64,000 bases of DNA from assembly GCA_029876055.1 (NCBI GenBank), contig CM056878.1, forward strand, positions 1,302,001-1,366,000. The letters are read 5' to 3'. This document shows positions 11,319 to 24,300 of this stretch, one piece after another. How positions within the stretch are numbered: position 1 is the first letter of the stretch; each line of letters begins with the position of its first letter. The DNA is from Madurella fahalii (lineage: Eukaryota > Ascomycota > Sordariomycetes > Sordariales). The translations under genes and the position numbers were made by a program. The notes under the pieces are model-generated. The model searched no databases, was not told the origin of the DNA, and saw nothing but the letters and a program-made list of their open reading frames with translations.

Positions 11319-12232
11319 ATATCCCCCGAAGGAAAACAAAGTAAATCCCTTTCTCCCCCGCTTCGTAGGCAAGCCCATGTTTCGCGAAGCAGCATACAGG
11401 ATACCTTTGTGGCTTTCCCAGATAGCCCGGGTTATGATGGCCGATAGAGCAAAATAGAAATATCCTTTTATTTTCCTCAAGGGCTAGGAGGCTGATTGGT
11501 TGTTTTTCTCAATAGGCTGTAAAAGAGGGCGCGTGATGCTGCTGTTTTAAGGGGACGATCGACAAATGCAGTGCCCTGATGATGCCGACATTGATTTCTT
11601 CCGATACGCCACAGACCGGACATAGCTATGTTCCTATTCAACCCATACTCGGCATTTTTGCCACCTCTCGGTCACTGAAATTATCTGAAGATGGGAAAAT
11701 CCCGCCGGCGGAAGCGACCTGTAAAGTATGACGGTGGGGGGTTTGCGGAGGAAAGGAGGCGTCAGGATGCGGGATCGACGGTGGGAACTTTTGACTTTGC
11801 TTGGGTGGGACAGAAAACTGGCTGGCTGCATGCTATAGCAAAACCTAGGTAACGTTACCGCTTTGGGATGCTGCTGGGTATAGACAAGATAAGATGCATC
11901 GCTGCAAGGAACAAGAAAGAAGTATTAGAGTCCTGCCGCCCGTCCTTTGAACCAAACAAAACAACGAACGCCGCCCAACGCCGTGCCCCTGTACTAAGTT
12001 TACCCCCTCTGGGCCGATCTAAATGTCTGTTCCTGGCCTAGGTTGATCCTGAGTCCTGCTGGTGCTGGTGCTGGTGCTGATGCTGCTGCTGCCGACACCC
12101 AAGGTAGGTAGAGACTCTCCTTGCTGATCCATCTCTTTGGTGTTTCAAGTCCCCAACCGGGGACAAAACGAAGGAGAAGAAAGGAAAAAAGAAATGTGAT
12201 AGAGAAGGAATATCTGCCAGCGGTTGCCTAGC
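11319..12232. other. Convergent 3' flanks of malate dehydrogenase and Trs33
   Basis: 914 bp without a credible ORF. It holds a GGTGCT repeat (listed separately) and an A-rich stretch at 12172-12196. The rest appears to be untranslated and spacer DNA. Confidence 0.5.
12058..12096. repeat. GGTGCT / CTG imperfect tandem repeat
   Basis: Three exact GGTGCT units (12061-12078) followed by a diverged unit and several GCT triplets. The same hexamer unit makes up the coding tail of the NIPA-like gene at 32897-32938. Confidence 0.85.
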
Positions 12233-13172
12233 TCATGTCTTGGCCGTGATTGTCTTGATCTGAAAGACTGCGCTGGGGAGTTCGCTCGTCTCGGCTTGTA
12301 CTGTCGCCGTGATGCCCATGGCTGCCAGCGCGCCGCGGACGATGCCGCAGGGGAACCAGAGGAACTTTTTTCCAGTCATGGTTAGTGAAGGCCTTTGTAC
12401 AAGATGTGGTGGGGATAGCTACCGGCTGGGCGCGGAGGACTGCCTGGCTGCCCATTTCGGCGCTCATGCGGGCGAAGGGGCGGAAGGCGTTGTCTGTTAG
12501 GACGTAGACCCCCTTTAGTTTTTTTCGTGGTAGGTGGTTAGCATACTGGTGGGTGCGGACGAACGTGAGTTAGGGTTTGGGGGGAGGAATACCCTGTGGT
12601 TCGTCTTAAGATTGTCCACTTGTTTCCGAAATACCAGCGTCCAGAGATCCTTGCAGAGAAACTTAATCACGTCGAGGGTGTCGTTGAAGCGCGGCCGGTC
12701 GCGCGAGAACCTGCACCGCCCAGCCTCGTCAGCAACCCGAACTTCCTCTTGCCAGGCCCGCCAAACCAGGAGCGAGCGAGGGCTAGGGTATGTATACATA
12801 CCTCTCCACTAGCCCCTGCCCGACCCGATATCCGATCCCCTCCAGCCGCCAAAACACCGCCTCCCTCTCCTCCTCCTCATCCATCACCGGCACCACCGCC
12901 TTCCCCCCAGCCACCCCCGCCCCATTGATCCCATCCCCCCTCCCCTCAAGACCGGCCACAGCAGCAGCACCGCCCACCCCACCATCCACCCCGCCAGCAG
13001 CGGCGCTGACCTCGGCCTCCTTCTCCCTGGCGTCCGCCTCCAGCTCGTTCGCGACCCGGTACGCCATGGGGACAATCTCGATCATGAGGAAGTCGAGGCA
13101 CGACGAGGACAGGAAGCGGGCGGTGGGGTCCGAGGCGTTGTAGGGCGGCATGACGGGGTCGAAGTTGGACAT
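12233..13172 (-). CDS. trs33: TRAPP complex subunit Trs33 (Bet3 family)
   Basis: Subunit of the TRAPP tethering complexes that activate the Rab GTPase Ypt1 at ER-Golgi and Golgi membranes. Four exons: 13172-12802, 12710-12593, 12512-12423 and 12364-12233, 236 residues. Conserved segments are SSCLDFLMIEIVPMAYRVA near the start, RLEGIGYRVGQGLVERFSRDRPRF across intron 1, VIKFLCKDLWTLVFRKQVDNLKTNH, and the ending FLWFPCGIVRGALAAMG. A low-complexity Ala/Gly-rich insert at about residues 50-100 (AAAGGVDGGVGGAAAVAG) makes it longer than the yeast or human subunit. The exon joins all preserve phase, which supports the hand-made model. Its 3' end faces malate dehydrogenase. Its start is 872 bp from the 3' end of the SUMO ligase gene on the same strand. 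Confidence 0.93.
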
Positions 13173-14044
13173 TTTTGCGCTTCCTCGTTTGCGTTCCTCT
13201 TTGAAACGGACGGTATTACGATTATTGGGGGGGGGGGGGGGTATGTATGGTTTGTGCTCGTCCGCTTTGTTAGCGGGAGGGTTGTTGTTCTTGGGGCCGC
13301 GGCGGCGCAAGTAGCGGCGCGAGGTCGAAGCGCGAGGATGAGGAGGGGTGGTGGCGGTGGTGGTGGTGTAGTTGTTGCAAGGACTGATCGGGCATTGGCT
13401 GGTGCGTGTTTGCAAATTGGAAGGGCGAGATTCCGGTGTTATAAGACGGTAGGATTCATCTATGGCCGCGGTCGTTTGCGAGAAGTCGGGTTGGCGCCCA
13501 GTGTGTCGAGTGCAGAGCGTTTAATGTCCTACACGTAGAAGATGTATCTCTCTGAGAGCACGGTTGCAGCCAAGACCCGTGGATGGAGCTGCATTAATGG
13601 AAGCTCAATATGCAAGAATACAATATGCATATAAACAGTATTAATCAGGGATAACGAAACCACACTCAACACTTCTCGCATGCGTCTTGGTATTAAACCA
13701 TTGCGATTGCAGCTTTCCTAGCCGAAAGGTATTATCAGACGGATAGAGCTCCCATATGCCATGGTATCTAACGCTGCCCGTGGCGATGACGCCAGGGTGG
13801 ACAGCCGCCGTTCCCCGTTGCCCAACCCGAAATAACTCCCTGCTCACGCCCGCCGTCCCTTACAGGCCGCCCACCGTATTTCCCCGCCAAAACGCCTATT
13901 TCATGCCGAGTTCGCCTGCCCGTAAATGCAAAATTATGGGGAAATACATCGGTACAAACGGCGCACCGCCCCCCTCCCCCGCCGGTATTTCGTAGTGAGA
14001 TTGCACTCTCATCGCCGGCCTTTCTTGGATGGAGTCCCATACTT
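13173..14044. other. Trs33 promoter and SIZ-gene 3' flank
   Basis: 872 bp between two minus-strand genes. A G run lies at about 13228-13240, followed by a GTATGTATGG stretch close to the Trs33 start. No ORF here is convincing. The antisense of this DNA is rich in short GGT triplets at 13340-13370. Confidence 0.5.
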
Positions 14045-16033
14045 CTAGTATGAGGAACCTGGATAACCATTGTTGCCATAGTTTGCTCGCTTGACCGGCC
14101 GAGGCGGCTCGTCATCGTCAGACAACGTCAGGTCGATCACCTCGGGCGCTGGACGCTTGCTCGACGACCTGGGACCTGTAGAGATGTCTGCAGACACGGC
14201 GCTTGCCGGCGTACCGAGGTACGGTGTGGAAGCGGAAGCCGAAACTAGGCTGGGTGTTTCCGTGTTCCTGCTGGTCATCTTGGTGACTTCCGACGAGACA
14301 ATCACATCATCGTCATCGACGTAGCTTGCTTCCTGCCTCTTGGGCGTCTCGTCTCTCTTTGCGCCCGGCACGGTCCACTTGCCGTCCGTCTCGATTGTGA
14401 CCTGCTCAACGGAGTCTGAGGTCTTGGCTAGTATTTCACGTGCGTACCTGGAATCCCCGGTTAGCGGCGGGTTTACATGACCAAAGGGGGCACAACTTAC
14501 TCGTCGATGGCCAGCTGGTCAAACGGCGCAGGCTTGTTGCAGATGGGACATATCCACTGCGGCCCCTGCTCCTGCAGTTGCAGGTATGACGTCGCATCGA
14601 AGCACTGGATGTGGTTACAGCTAAGGGCCCGACATGGGACCCTCAGTCTCATATATGTAATTGGACATTTGAGACTCAGGTTTTGTGATGTGGCAACCAC
14701 ATCCGGATCATTGGCCTTTTTCGTGACTGGAGACCATGTAAGCGCGGATCGCGAGGATAAGAGAGGACAAGGGAGTTCTGACTCTCGGCGACGACAAACT
14801 CTTTGCGAATCTTCTTCTGGATCCTGGTGACCAAGTCCTCGACTGGGAAGGTCTTGCAGACGACCACGCTCAAATAAAACTTCTGCCGGCCCGGTTAGCG
14901 GAGATGCTTGAGTAGCCTCGCCAATTCATACTGACGTGGAGAGACGGTGCGCCTACCTTCTGAGTCAGAGCGTAGGTAAATTCGACCGTGTTGGCGTAGC
15001 CGGCGGGCTTCAGGCGCAGCAAGTCGGTGATGTCAACCGGCCTAGTAGACCCGGGTTTGTTCTTCACCCCTCGCAAATTTGCCTTGATGTCCCCGCCGTT
15101 CACCTTTAGTTCGCATTGGTAAGGGAAAGCAATATCCTGGAACCCCGTGTTACCGGCAGCACAGAACACCATCACTCTGAAGCTGGGGTCTGTTAAGGGC
15201 TGCTGGAGCGCGGCATGATCCTGTGCCCTGATGGTGATGCGCTCCGCGTTGCGGTGCGCGGCCATCACTGGTCCTAGTTAGCAAGCAGATCGATTAGCAG
15301 AGCGGAGGAAACAAACGTGACACCAGACGCACCCTCGAGGGTCTTGATGTCTCCAACCTGGTATTGCAATTCGTAGAAAGGGCTCGGCTTGAAGTAGATG
15401 CCTGGCGGCAGTAGCGGAGCACTAGGCCGCAGCCGAGAGGCCGTGCCATTGGACGCGCCTGGATAAGGGAGCGACAGCTGGTTGTGCGATCGCAGCCCAT
15501 TAGGCGCGGCGTAGCCTGCGGAATTGTAGGGTGGCATGGCATAGTTCGGGGGTGTCTGCGGGCGCGCTGCCGAGTAGAAGCCGGGTTTCGGCAACGGTCC
15601 AGCACGCGGCTGTGGTTGTGAGTGTGGTTGCGGCTGCGGTTGCGGCTGCGACTGCGAGACAAGGGGCGCGGCAACGAAAATCGACGTCTGAGACTGTATG
15701 CTCTTGCGGACCTCGTTCAGCCCGCCCCAGTCTCTCTCGGAGGCGCAATTGTTGATATCTGTCGGGTGAATGTGAGCCATGATGCCTGCGCGGAAGTCGC
15801 TCGAGAGGGGCGGCGGCGAAGTTGGCGTTGCAAGAAGAAGGGAAGAAAACACAAAGGACGACGTATGAACGAAAGTCTTGCTTACGGTTGATGATGCGCC
15901 TTTGGAGATCGCTTTTGTTGCCGGTCTTAGGGATTCCATTCACGGCGCAGATGGACTGGAGCGCTGCCTTGGAGATGGCAGGAATCTGAATGGTTCGGAT
16001 GAGGCTTTGAACCTCGGCCGTTTTATCCTCCAT
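14045..16033 (-). CDS. SUMO E3 ligase of the SIZ/PIAS family
   Basis: Transfers SUMO from Ubc9 to targets, usually in the nucleus. Six exons: 16033-15886, 15758-15333, 15273-14957, 14882-14783, 14726-14501 and 14447-14045, 539 residues. Order of domains: SAP-like DNA-binding helix pair (residues about 1-50, AALQSICAVNGIPKTGNKSDLQRR), a Pro/Gln linker, the PINIT domain (about 130-300, with PGIYFKPSPFYEL and PYQCELKVNGGDIKANLRG), the SP-RING (about 345-400) with CxH at C367/H369 and CPIC at C390/C393, and a C-terminal SUMO-interacting motif VIDLTLSDDDE near residue 515. Splice choices are fixed by the frame; the acceptor before the SP-RING exon is CTCCAG, not the nearer AAAAAG, which would create a stop. 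No in-frame ATG lies upstream of 16033 (only a TTG). The start is divergent from the small DUF2423-like gene. Confidence 0.94.
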
Positions 16034-16781
16034 CTCCCCCCAATAAAATGTGGCCACAGGCCTATCCAAGAGTCGCAGTGAGGAAAGGGCGACGCAGCAG
16101 GACCCTTGGGATGCAGCCCGATGAAGCCTCGGGCCTCGAGTCGCAGCGGTTCCTCGTTGCTGTAGATTTCACTGGCGCACGCTGCCGTTTAGAGCCCAGT
16201 GACGCGGCGCTGCCATTTAGCGCTGCCAACTCGATATAAGACGTTTATCGCTGGTGAATGTGACCTTCTCTATCCTCTGCTAGAAGCCGCGATCTCTTCC
16301 CCGACACCTCCGCTGAGAGGAAGTCCAGGGCTGTCGTCGTCACAAAAAGGCGGAAATCCGCGGCAGAAACGCCTTGCCGGGATCGAGTCCACTGGTGCCT
16401 TGCGACTACGACATGAGCCCGTCCACAGCTCGTCAATTTGAGATGTGGAGTAAGTAGCTGATACAGGGTTTTGATGCAGGGTCTGGGTAGATTGGCGAAT
16501 GGATTGCGTGGGTGTTCGCCGCAAACCGTTCGCAAAGATACGCCCCGGGGCCCCTCCTTTAAGTACTGATACACGCCCAGCCACTGGCTGACCAGTGCCG
16601 GGGTCCTGGTAAGTTATCGGGGTGAGCATTAGCGAAAAATTCAACCGCAGTTCATCAAAATGCTTATATCCGTGCGCTCGACTTTTGCCCACCACCAATG
16701 CCCCATTCAAGTTAATCCCCTTCGCTCTTCAAGCAAGGGGCATTCAAAAATCCCGTTGGCGTCTACATTCATACAGAAAAC
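16034..16781. promoter_or_regulatory. Divergent promoter region of the SIZ-type gene and the DUF2423-like gene
   Basis: 748 bp between divergent starts, without a supportable ORF. The open frames on both strands here lack any known domain. No motif is strong enough to name. Confidence 0.4.
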
Positions 16782-17227
16782 ATGGCCAAAAGCGCAAGAG
16801 CAAGCACTGTCAAGTCGAATAACCAGCGGCTCAAGAAGAATGTCTTTGGGCCAGTCGAGGCAGCACGGGCCGAACGCCTGTCTGCAAAGTTATTAGCGAT
16901 CGCTTCCCAGCCTAAGCCGGTGAGGGAGGTCGAGATGAACGAAGGTCGGTTATCTTCTGGAACCAGCCTGTAGTCACAGTTCTAACGAATGCTTGCAGAA
17001 CCGGTTGAAGAGTCCAAAGACGTCGCTGCGGAGAAGGATGACAGTGAGTTAAAGTGTTGTGCGCAAGACTTCAGGGACACATGAGTTGACGTTCCGCAGC
17101 AGCCATGGAGGTCGACGGCGCAAAGCCGGCGAAAAAGAAGCTAAGCAAGAAGAAGATTGAGAAGCGCAGGGGCAAGAAGTCATCCATCGTATTTCCGATG
17201 AGGGGCCCCAAACGGAACAAGAAATGA
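16782..17227 (+). CDS. Small basic nucleolar-type protein (DUF2423/LLP-like)
   Basis: Three exons: 16782-16944, 16999-17043 and 17100-17227, about 111 residues. The N-terminus MAKSARASTVKSNNQRLKKNVFG with a following AERLSAKLLAIA helix matches the short DUF2423/LLP-type family (yeast YBL028C-like), thought to be nucleolar and linked to ribosome synthesis. The C-terminus is very basic (KKKLSKKKIEKRRGKKSS, then RGPKRNKK), fitting a nucleolar or RNA-binding role. The third exon has a tandem acceptor CAGCAG: splicing at 17100 or 17103 differs by one alanine and both keep the frame. The first donor GTCGGT is weak but is the only one that preserves the frame. The assignment is from motif memory. 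Confidence 0.8.
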
Positions 17228-18015
17228 GAGGGTTTGGTTCTTGATGTCTACACCAAGTGTTCCGGGTGGCTTTCTAGTCTGAAGCGGTATCATGGCCGAT
17301 CTACTGGTTCTCGACTGAACCCCCGATCGCCGCTACGAGGCTCACAGATCGAGAGATGGAAGTTGGCGGGACGTCACTCATTGTGAGCGGACCGGTGGAA
17401 GTAGGGTTTTGTTCACAGCATGAGCCTGCCGCGTTGAGCACGGGGGGCGCTGCTCAGTTCTCCTGGAGAAAAACGCACGGTACCATAACCCCCTGCAGTG
17501 GTTAGAGAAGGGCGAACAGGGCCAACCGACCATGACAATACAGATTGAGAAGCCAAATTTCTCCAGGATCTCCTTGGCTGTGAACTGGCTAGTAATGACC
17601 GTAACAGACCACTCTCCAGCAAAGCGCCAATATCGTTCCCACCAGACACGTGCCCGTATCGAAGACGGTGACCCTCGGCACCTCCCAGTGTAGCGACGGT
17701 GGTGGGGCCCAGGGCAGGGGTCTGTTTCTTGGCTAGAATAACCCTCTGCAATCTATCCAATCACCGGAGGGCATCTCGATGCGAACTCCAGAAAGTCAAC
17801 GAGGGGCCGCTAATGAATAGGAAACACCAAGACCCAAAATATACCCCTTCCCTTATCCTTATCCCGGAGGCCTGCGATATTTTGGGGGCTCCCGTGATGC
17901 TGTATTTTGCTTGGATATGGCACGTAACTGCGATTGAGCCCTTCAGACAACTGTGCTCCGAGAATTTCAGTTCGAAGCCCCAACTGCTTCTGCTCTCTGG
18001 CGCCGTCTCCCAGAG
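17228..18015. other. Spacer between the DUF2423-like gene and LAS21
   Basis: 788 bp between two plus-strand genes. An in-frame ORF extends upstream of the LAS21 start from 17953, but its extra residues are not like the family. No other feature is visible. Confidence 0.45.
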
Positions 18016-21000
18016 ATGACGCCGCGTCGCAGTCGCGATGGGACGTTGAGCTCCGCGCTGCTGGTTGCAGCAAATATCTTGGTCCTTGCAGCTATCTTGG
18101 TGTTCGCAACCGGTTTCTTTCCCTACAAACCATTGCTCCCTGGCCTGGCTAGCTACGATGCTGTAACCGAGTATGGCGATCCTCCCGCGGCGCCGTTTGA
18201 TAAGCTGGTCTTTATGGTGATCGATGCACTGCGAAGGTACCGTGGTCGCCCTATTCGCCGTTCCCCGGCGCTAGGCTAATCAATTGGCCGGTTGGGACAG
18301 TGACTTTGTCTACACTGCAGACAGCGGCTTCGACTACACACAATCGTATGACCACTGTACCCATCCGTTACAAGAGACGCGCGCACACTGACGGACCGAC
18401 CAGGCTGATCCGCAATGGCGCTGCGCTCCCATTTACGGCGCATGCCACCTCCCCGACCGTCACGATGCCGCGGCTCAAGGCCATTACGACCGGCTCGATC
18501 CCTTCGTTCCTCGATGTCGTGCTCAACTTGGATGAGGGCGACGAGACGTCGAGTCTGGCTTCGCAGGACACATGGTTGGCGCAGATGAAGGCCAAGGACA
18601 CAGGGAAACTAGTCATGTTTGGGGATGACACGTGGTTGAAGCTGTTTCCCGGGACGTTTGACCGTACCGACGGGACGACGAGCTTTTTTGTCTCGGTGAG
18701 CACGACTTTCAAGGGGTTCGTAACGGAAAAGGGCTGACAGACGGCAGGACTTCACTGAGGTGGACAATAACGTCACGCGACACATCGCCGACGAGCTTCA
18801 GAAGGATGACTGGAACACCATGATCCTGCATTATCTCGGGTTGGATCACATTGGCCATAAGGGAGGGCCGAAAAGGTAGGATAACCCGTTTGCAGAAAGA
18901 TGGATAAGACGTTAACGGCCCCAAAGCCCTCATATGATTCCTAAGCAGCGCGAGATGGACGGAATAGTCCGGCAAATCTATACCGCCATCGAGTCGGAAG
19001 AGCATCTCCACTCGACGCTGTTTGTGGTCTGCGGCGACCACGGCATGAACGATGCCGGTAACCACGGAGCGTCTTCGGCAGGGGAAACATCCCCTGCCTT
19101 GGTGTTCATGTCGCCAAAGCTCAGAGGCTTGAAGAGTAACCTGCAGTCTCCAGTGCCGGAAGACGAAAGCTTCCAGTATTACAGCACCGTCGAGCAGTCT
19201 GATGTTGCCCCGACACTGGCTGCTTTGCTGGGATTTCCCGTCCCCAAAAATAACCTCGGGGCGCTCATTCCTGAATTTCTGCCATTGTGGTCTAACGGTA
19301 TGCTTGGCTACCCAGTATCGATGCTGCCGTGCTGACATTGTCTCAGAGAAAGTCCAAGTCCAACTCCTAATGCGGAACGCCCGCCAGATCCTGGATATCG
19401 TCATCGCCGCTTTTGGAGAAGACCTTTTCGATTCAGATACACGCAGGGACGGACCTGGCGAGTCCAAGGGAGATTACCAGGAGTTGGCGCATGGATGGCA
19501 GGACCTGACGGGCCGCTATAGCAAAAGCGCCGACGGCGACAACGATTCCGAATTGACGCCATTGATAGTGAAGGTAAGCCTTGTACGCACATAGATTTGC
19601 TTTAGCCGTGATACTGACGGTCGAGTATCCAGTGGCTTCGCAACGCCCAAGGAGTCCTAAGTGGAATGGCCAGCAACTACGACATGCCCAGACTCTTCCT
19701 GGGACAAGCCGCTGCCGTGGCGGCTCTCGCGGTAGCTGTCGCTGCAGCAGCTCGGTGTGTTAACGATAAGCTCGCGTCGTACATCCCCTTTGCAGGGATT
19801 CTCACCGCCTACGGCGTAATGATGTTTGCAAGCAGCTATGTCGAGGAGGAACACCACTTCTGGTACTGGGCGGCGACCGCATGGTTTGGTTATCTTGGGC
19901 TCAGGGGGTTCAAGCGGTATGCCGTTTTCGCTCCCTGCACTGTTCCAACTCCCTTCCACTTCGGGCTCACTAACTCCTCATGCAAAATAGGGGCAACACC
20001 TCCGCTTTCTTCCAAACGCTCTCCGCCACTTCCATGCTCCTCGCCATGCGCCTCATCAGGAGCTGGAACCAAACCGGCCAAAAGTTTGCCGGCGAGCCGG
20101 ACATTGTCAAGATGTACCTGGCAACCAACCCGATCCTGCTATGGTGTCTCATCGGGGCGACATACTTTTGGGTGCATCAGAATCTGATCTACGGTTTGAA
20201 CGGGCTGCCCATATGGCTCAGCTTTGCGGGATCGACGGGGCTGGTGTTGGCGGCGTTTACCTTCAAGGTGGCGTTTACGCTGGAGGATGCGCCGGAGCTG
20301 GTGACCGACTTTGTCAAACAGCTGCTGCAGTTGAACTTTACGCAGGGTGCGGATCTCGTGTCGCGGGCGAGGGCTGTGTTTATCGGGATTGGGCTGGCGG
20401 TTGGCGGAGTGGTGGGGTATATGCTGGCGGGGAGGAGAATTTCGAGGGGGCAGTCTGGTACGTATTTTACATTTTCCCCTTTCTCTTCGCTTCTCCCCTT
20501 TTAGGCCTTGTCCCTCCACGCACACACTGACCCTTGCTTCCTTCTCTAGGCACCGCAACCCTCCTCACCCTCCTCACCCTCCTCCTCCTAACCCAGTCCC
20601 GACCAACCAACATCCCCCTCTTCCTCCTCTGCAACATCCAATTCCGCCTTCTCCTCTCCCAATCCCAATCCCAACCCCTCACCCCGCTAGAAATCTCCAC
20701 AACCACCCTCCTCCTCCAACACGCCAGCTTCTTTGTCTTTGGCGGCTCCAACGCGATCTCCTCTGTCGACCTGTCCAGCGCCTACAACGGCGTCGGAGAG
20801 TACAACCCCTTCCCCGTCGGGGTCCTGACCTTCCTCGGGAACTGGGCGGGCCCCGTGTGGTGGGCTGTCGCGGGCGTCATACTCTTGCTTTCTAACAACC
20901 ACGGCAACAAGCGCGAGAGCAGCAAGAATGGAGAGGGATTGGATCTGTGGAAGGGACATGTCGCGGTCCTGACGCTGTTTGTGGCCGGATCGGTGGCGGC

Positions 21001-21187
21001 CGTCATGGCGGCTTGTACTGTGCTCCGCACGCACTTGTTTATTTGGACGGTTTTTTCCCCGAAATACCTGTATTGTGTAGCGTGGAGTTTGGGGCAGCAT
21101 TTGCTGGTGAATATTGGGCTGGGCGGAGTGGTTTGGGGGCTTGGGGTGTGGGAGGGGAGGGTACTTGGGGGGGAGGTAGGGAGGTAA
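18016..21187 (+). CDS. las21: GPI ethanolamine-phosphate transferase 2 (LAS21/GPI7)
   Basis: ER membrane enzyme that adds ethanolamine phosphate to the second mannose of the GPI anchor. Nine exons: 18016-18236, 18301-18345, 18404-18695, 18748-18875, 18927-19297, 19347-19573, 19633-19916, 19991-20457 and 20550-21187, 890 residues. A signal-anchor helix spans residues about 13-35. The luminal alkaline-phosphatase-type domain shows metal-binding D70 in VFMVIDALRSDF, the nucleophile-region ATSPTVTMPRLKAITTG at about 103-119, GLDHIGHKGG and CGDHGMND. The C-terminal half has about ten hydrophobic segments, as in the family. The start 18016 is taken because it sits just before the anchor helix; an upstream in-frame ATG is ignored. 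Exon 2 is only 45 nt. The 3' end is 181 bp from that of YCG1. Confidence 0.95.
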
Positions 21188-21368
21188 AGGTGGTGTGAAG
21201 AACCAGAAAGCGTGGCATCATGTATTTGACTCGTAATAATAATCTGGACAAGTAAAGTCATAGCACCTGGACATTCATCGCCTTTCCCTCATGTGGTAAG
21301 TCATCCGTCCATCCGTCTAACCCATGCTTGTACCCTGAACACTCGTATAACCACCGTCCCTTCAGTCA

Positions 21369-24300
21369 TTACAGCTCCTCCTCGTCGTCTGACAGCAACT
21401 CGTCAACGAGCGATTGCTCCCGTGACTGCTCCTCGGGCTTGGTATGAATAACTGTCCCGCTGTCGTCATCTTCCTCCTCCTCCTCCTTGATCTCCACCTC
21501 GTGCTGCACGATCGTCTTCTCCTCGACCGCCATGCGCTCGTCCAGCCCAATCGAACTCGCCCTGCTCATGCTCCTGCGGAACTTGCCGCCTGCAGCCGCC
21601 TCCGCGACCGTATCCAGGTTATTGACGATCTTCCCGAGGCTGACGTGGATCTTGTAGAGTGAGTTCCGGCTGGTAGCATCGGAGAGGAGCTGGTTCTCGA
21701 CTGCCTCGCAAACCAGGGCGTAGACTTCCCTGGTCTTGTCCTCGGACGAGGCAGGGGAGACATACAGCTTGCCGAAGAGGGCAGCAATGATTTTCTTTTC
21801 TTCTTCTGTTGGACGGGGTCAGCAAAAAGTGAAAGAAAAGGGGAATGGGAGGTAAGGGATGAAGGTAGACATACTGGGTACATTGCCGCTCAATCTCTCT
21901 AGGATGTCCCTTGCAAAGTCCAAATGGACGTCGGCATTGACGAACTTCTTCTCGGCATCGAGTGACCCGCTCCCGGGAGTGTAGCACTTTCTTGGGTCCG
22001 TCCAGTCGACGAGGCAGGCGGCGATGGTAGAGAGAGAAACCATCTCGTCTTCAATGTCCGCATCGTCATCCTCGAAACCCTCGCGGACATTGTACAGCGT
22101 GTGCAGCGCGTCCAGCGCGACGCACCGCATCAGATCCTGGTTCTCGGGGCGCGAGTAGCAGAAGACGGGCAGGAAGTAGTTGAGCGCCTGGCGCACGCTC
22201 TGGTTGCCCGAGCTAGCGGGCTCGAAATAGGCAATCACCAGCGTCTTGAGCAGCTCAGCAGAGACGTCGTGGTCGCTCACGACGCGGCCGAGTAGTAGCT
22301 TAGACACAGCCACAGTTGCGGCCGCCTGCACCTCGGGATGTTTGGCGCCCGACCGTAGCGCCTTGATGTAGACCTTGAGAAGGGTCGGGTTGGACGACAT
22401 GAGCTGCGCGCCGTGGACGTTGAGAATGTCGGTCAAGATGTGCAGCGCCGTAATCTGCAGCGCCGTGTGGCCCTTGCTGAAGAAGTGCATAAAGAGCGTC
22501 AGGTTCTCCTCGGCGAGGGACCGGTCCAGCAGGGAGCACAGGCCTAGGCATACCAGGCCTCGCTCGCGCACCGGCGCCTCGTGGCTTCGGACTGCGGGGA
22601 CGACGAGGTTGTTGAGCATTGCCACGAGGTGGTCGTTCTGCTGTAGGTCGCCCGACACGTTGGAGAGCATGCACTGCACGATGTGCAGGCACTTCATGTT
22701 GATCACGATCTCCTTGATGGCCTTCTTGGCAGCCTCCTCTTCCGAGAGCTCGGGGGTATTACTCTTGCCGCGCTTGGTGGGGGTGCTCTCGCGGCTCACC
22801 TCGGACCTTGCAGAGTGGAAACTTTCGTCGTCCTCGGCCGGCACGTCGTCGACGATGGTATCGTGAACGTCGGCAACAGCCTCGAGCACGATGCTGCAGA
22901 ACTCCTTCTCACCAGCCGCGTCGGGAGCGCAGATGTCTCGGAGCACATTTACCGTGAGCTTGGTCGCCTCGTCTGGCAACTCTGGAATGGACAGGGTCTG
23001 ACGGAGAAGTGCGAACATCTTGCGGCGTCCAACTTCGTCCGAGTAGTCGAGGGTGAGAGCAATGTGGAGGAGCTGCTCTACTATGAACTCTTGCTCCACT
23101 GTGTCTTCCTCCTCTTCCTCGTCATCTGCTTCCTGTTCCTCGGCTCTCTTGATAGCGTCAATCAGGACCTTGATGTACCGCTCGAGATAAAAGGCTACCT
23201 TGGTGACCTCGGGCAGCTTCTCCTCGATGAGCGACTGGAACTTGCCGTTGCCCTCGCTCTGGCAGAAGTCGTTGAAGGTCCGGACGACAAACACGGACTC
23301 GGCGCTGAGCGTCTCGAAAAAGTTGTCGTCGAAGCACATTGCCTCCCGGTAGTCGGGCCGACCCTCCCAAAAGCCCTTCATGGCCTCGAGAGCGACGCCG
23401 TTCTCGCCGCCAGAGTTCAGGACGTCAATCCGCTCCAAGAGCTCCAGGAGCGCATCGAGATTTGGCGGCGACACCTCGGCCGGCTGGCCAGACTCAGCGG
23501 GCGGTGGGGTGCCCGCGCAGTCCTCGATCCACCTCTCGCGGAAGAGGCGGCCGGCAGCCTTGCGGACATTCTCGTCTCGGTCTCTCAACCCCCACCGCAG
23601 CAACTTCTCTCTCATGGAGAGCGAGAGGTGGCGGAAGTCACCTAGTGCGGGTAGCAGACGTGAATACACGGCACGGCGTGTTGCCGCATCCTGATCGCGG
23701 GCCCTTTCTAAAAGAAATGGTAGTGTAGACGGGAGTATGGGCAGGTTGACCAAAAGTGACCGCCTCACATCAGCACTGGGGTCGTTTTGCAACACCTCGA
23801 GGAGTTTCTCCAGGAGACCGCTCGAAGCGTCGTTATCGCTGTCGTCCGAGTCTGGCTCAGCCTCCACAGGGTTCCCAGCAAGACGGCCCAACCCCAGGAC
23901 CGCCTGGGCGCGCACCATAGCCTCCTTGTCGCGAATTCTCCTCAGCAACCCCGACCGCAGTTTCTGGAACAAGTCGTCGTCGATGGCGTCGAGTGAGTTG
24001 ATGATGTGCGAGATCAACTGCGTCGAGCGGTAGCGCACAAACTTGTCCTTGGCCGTCAGCAGCGGCAGGATGGTCTCCATCAGAAAACCCGTCAGGCGTG
24101 TGCCGGGGGTCTCGTGCATGGTGCTAGCATCCGCGTCGACCTCTCCCAGCAGCTCGGTGTCCTTGTCGACGGCATGGCGCAGGAACAGGCCGACGAAGCG
24201 GATCGTCTTCTCGCCGACGCCCTCGCTCTTCTTAATGGGCATGACGCGCAACACACAGCGCACAAACTCGGTGTTGAAATCGTCCTCCTCGAAGTCGGAT

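Noticed and set aside
11319..11450. Peroxisomal form of malate dehydrogenase by stop-codon readthrough
   Set aside because: The readthrough extension ends without a PTS1, and the stop context is not of the leaky TGA-CTA type.
22683..23645. 320-codon plus ORF
   Set aside because: Antisense shadow of the YCG1 HEAT-repeat exon.
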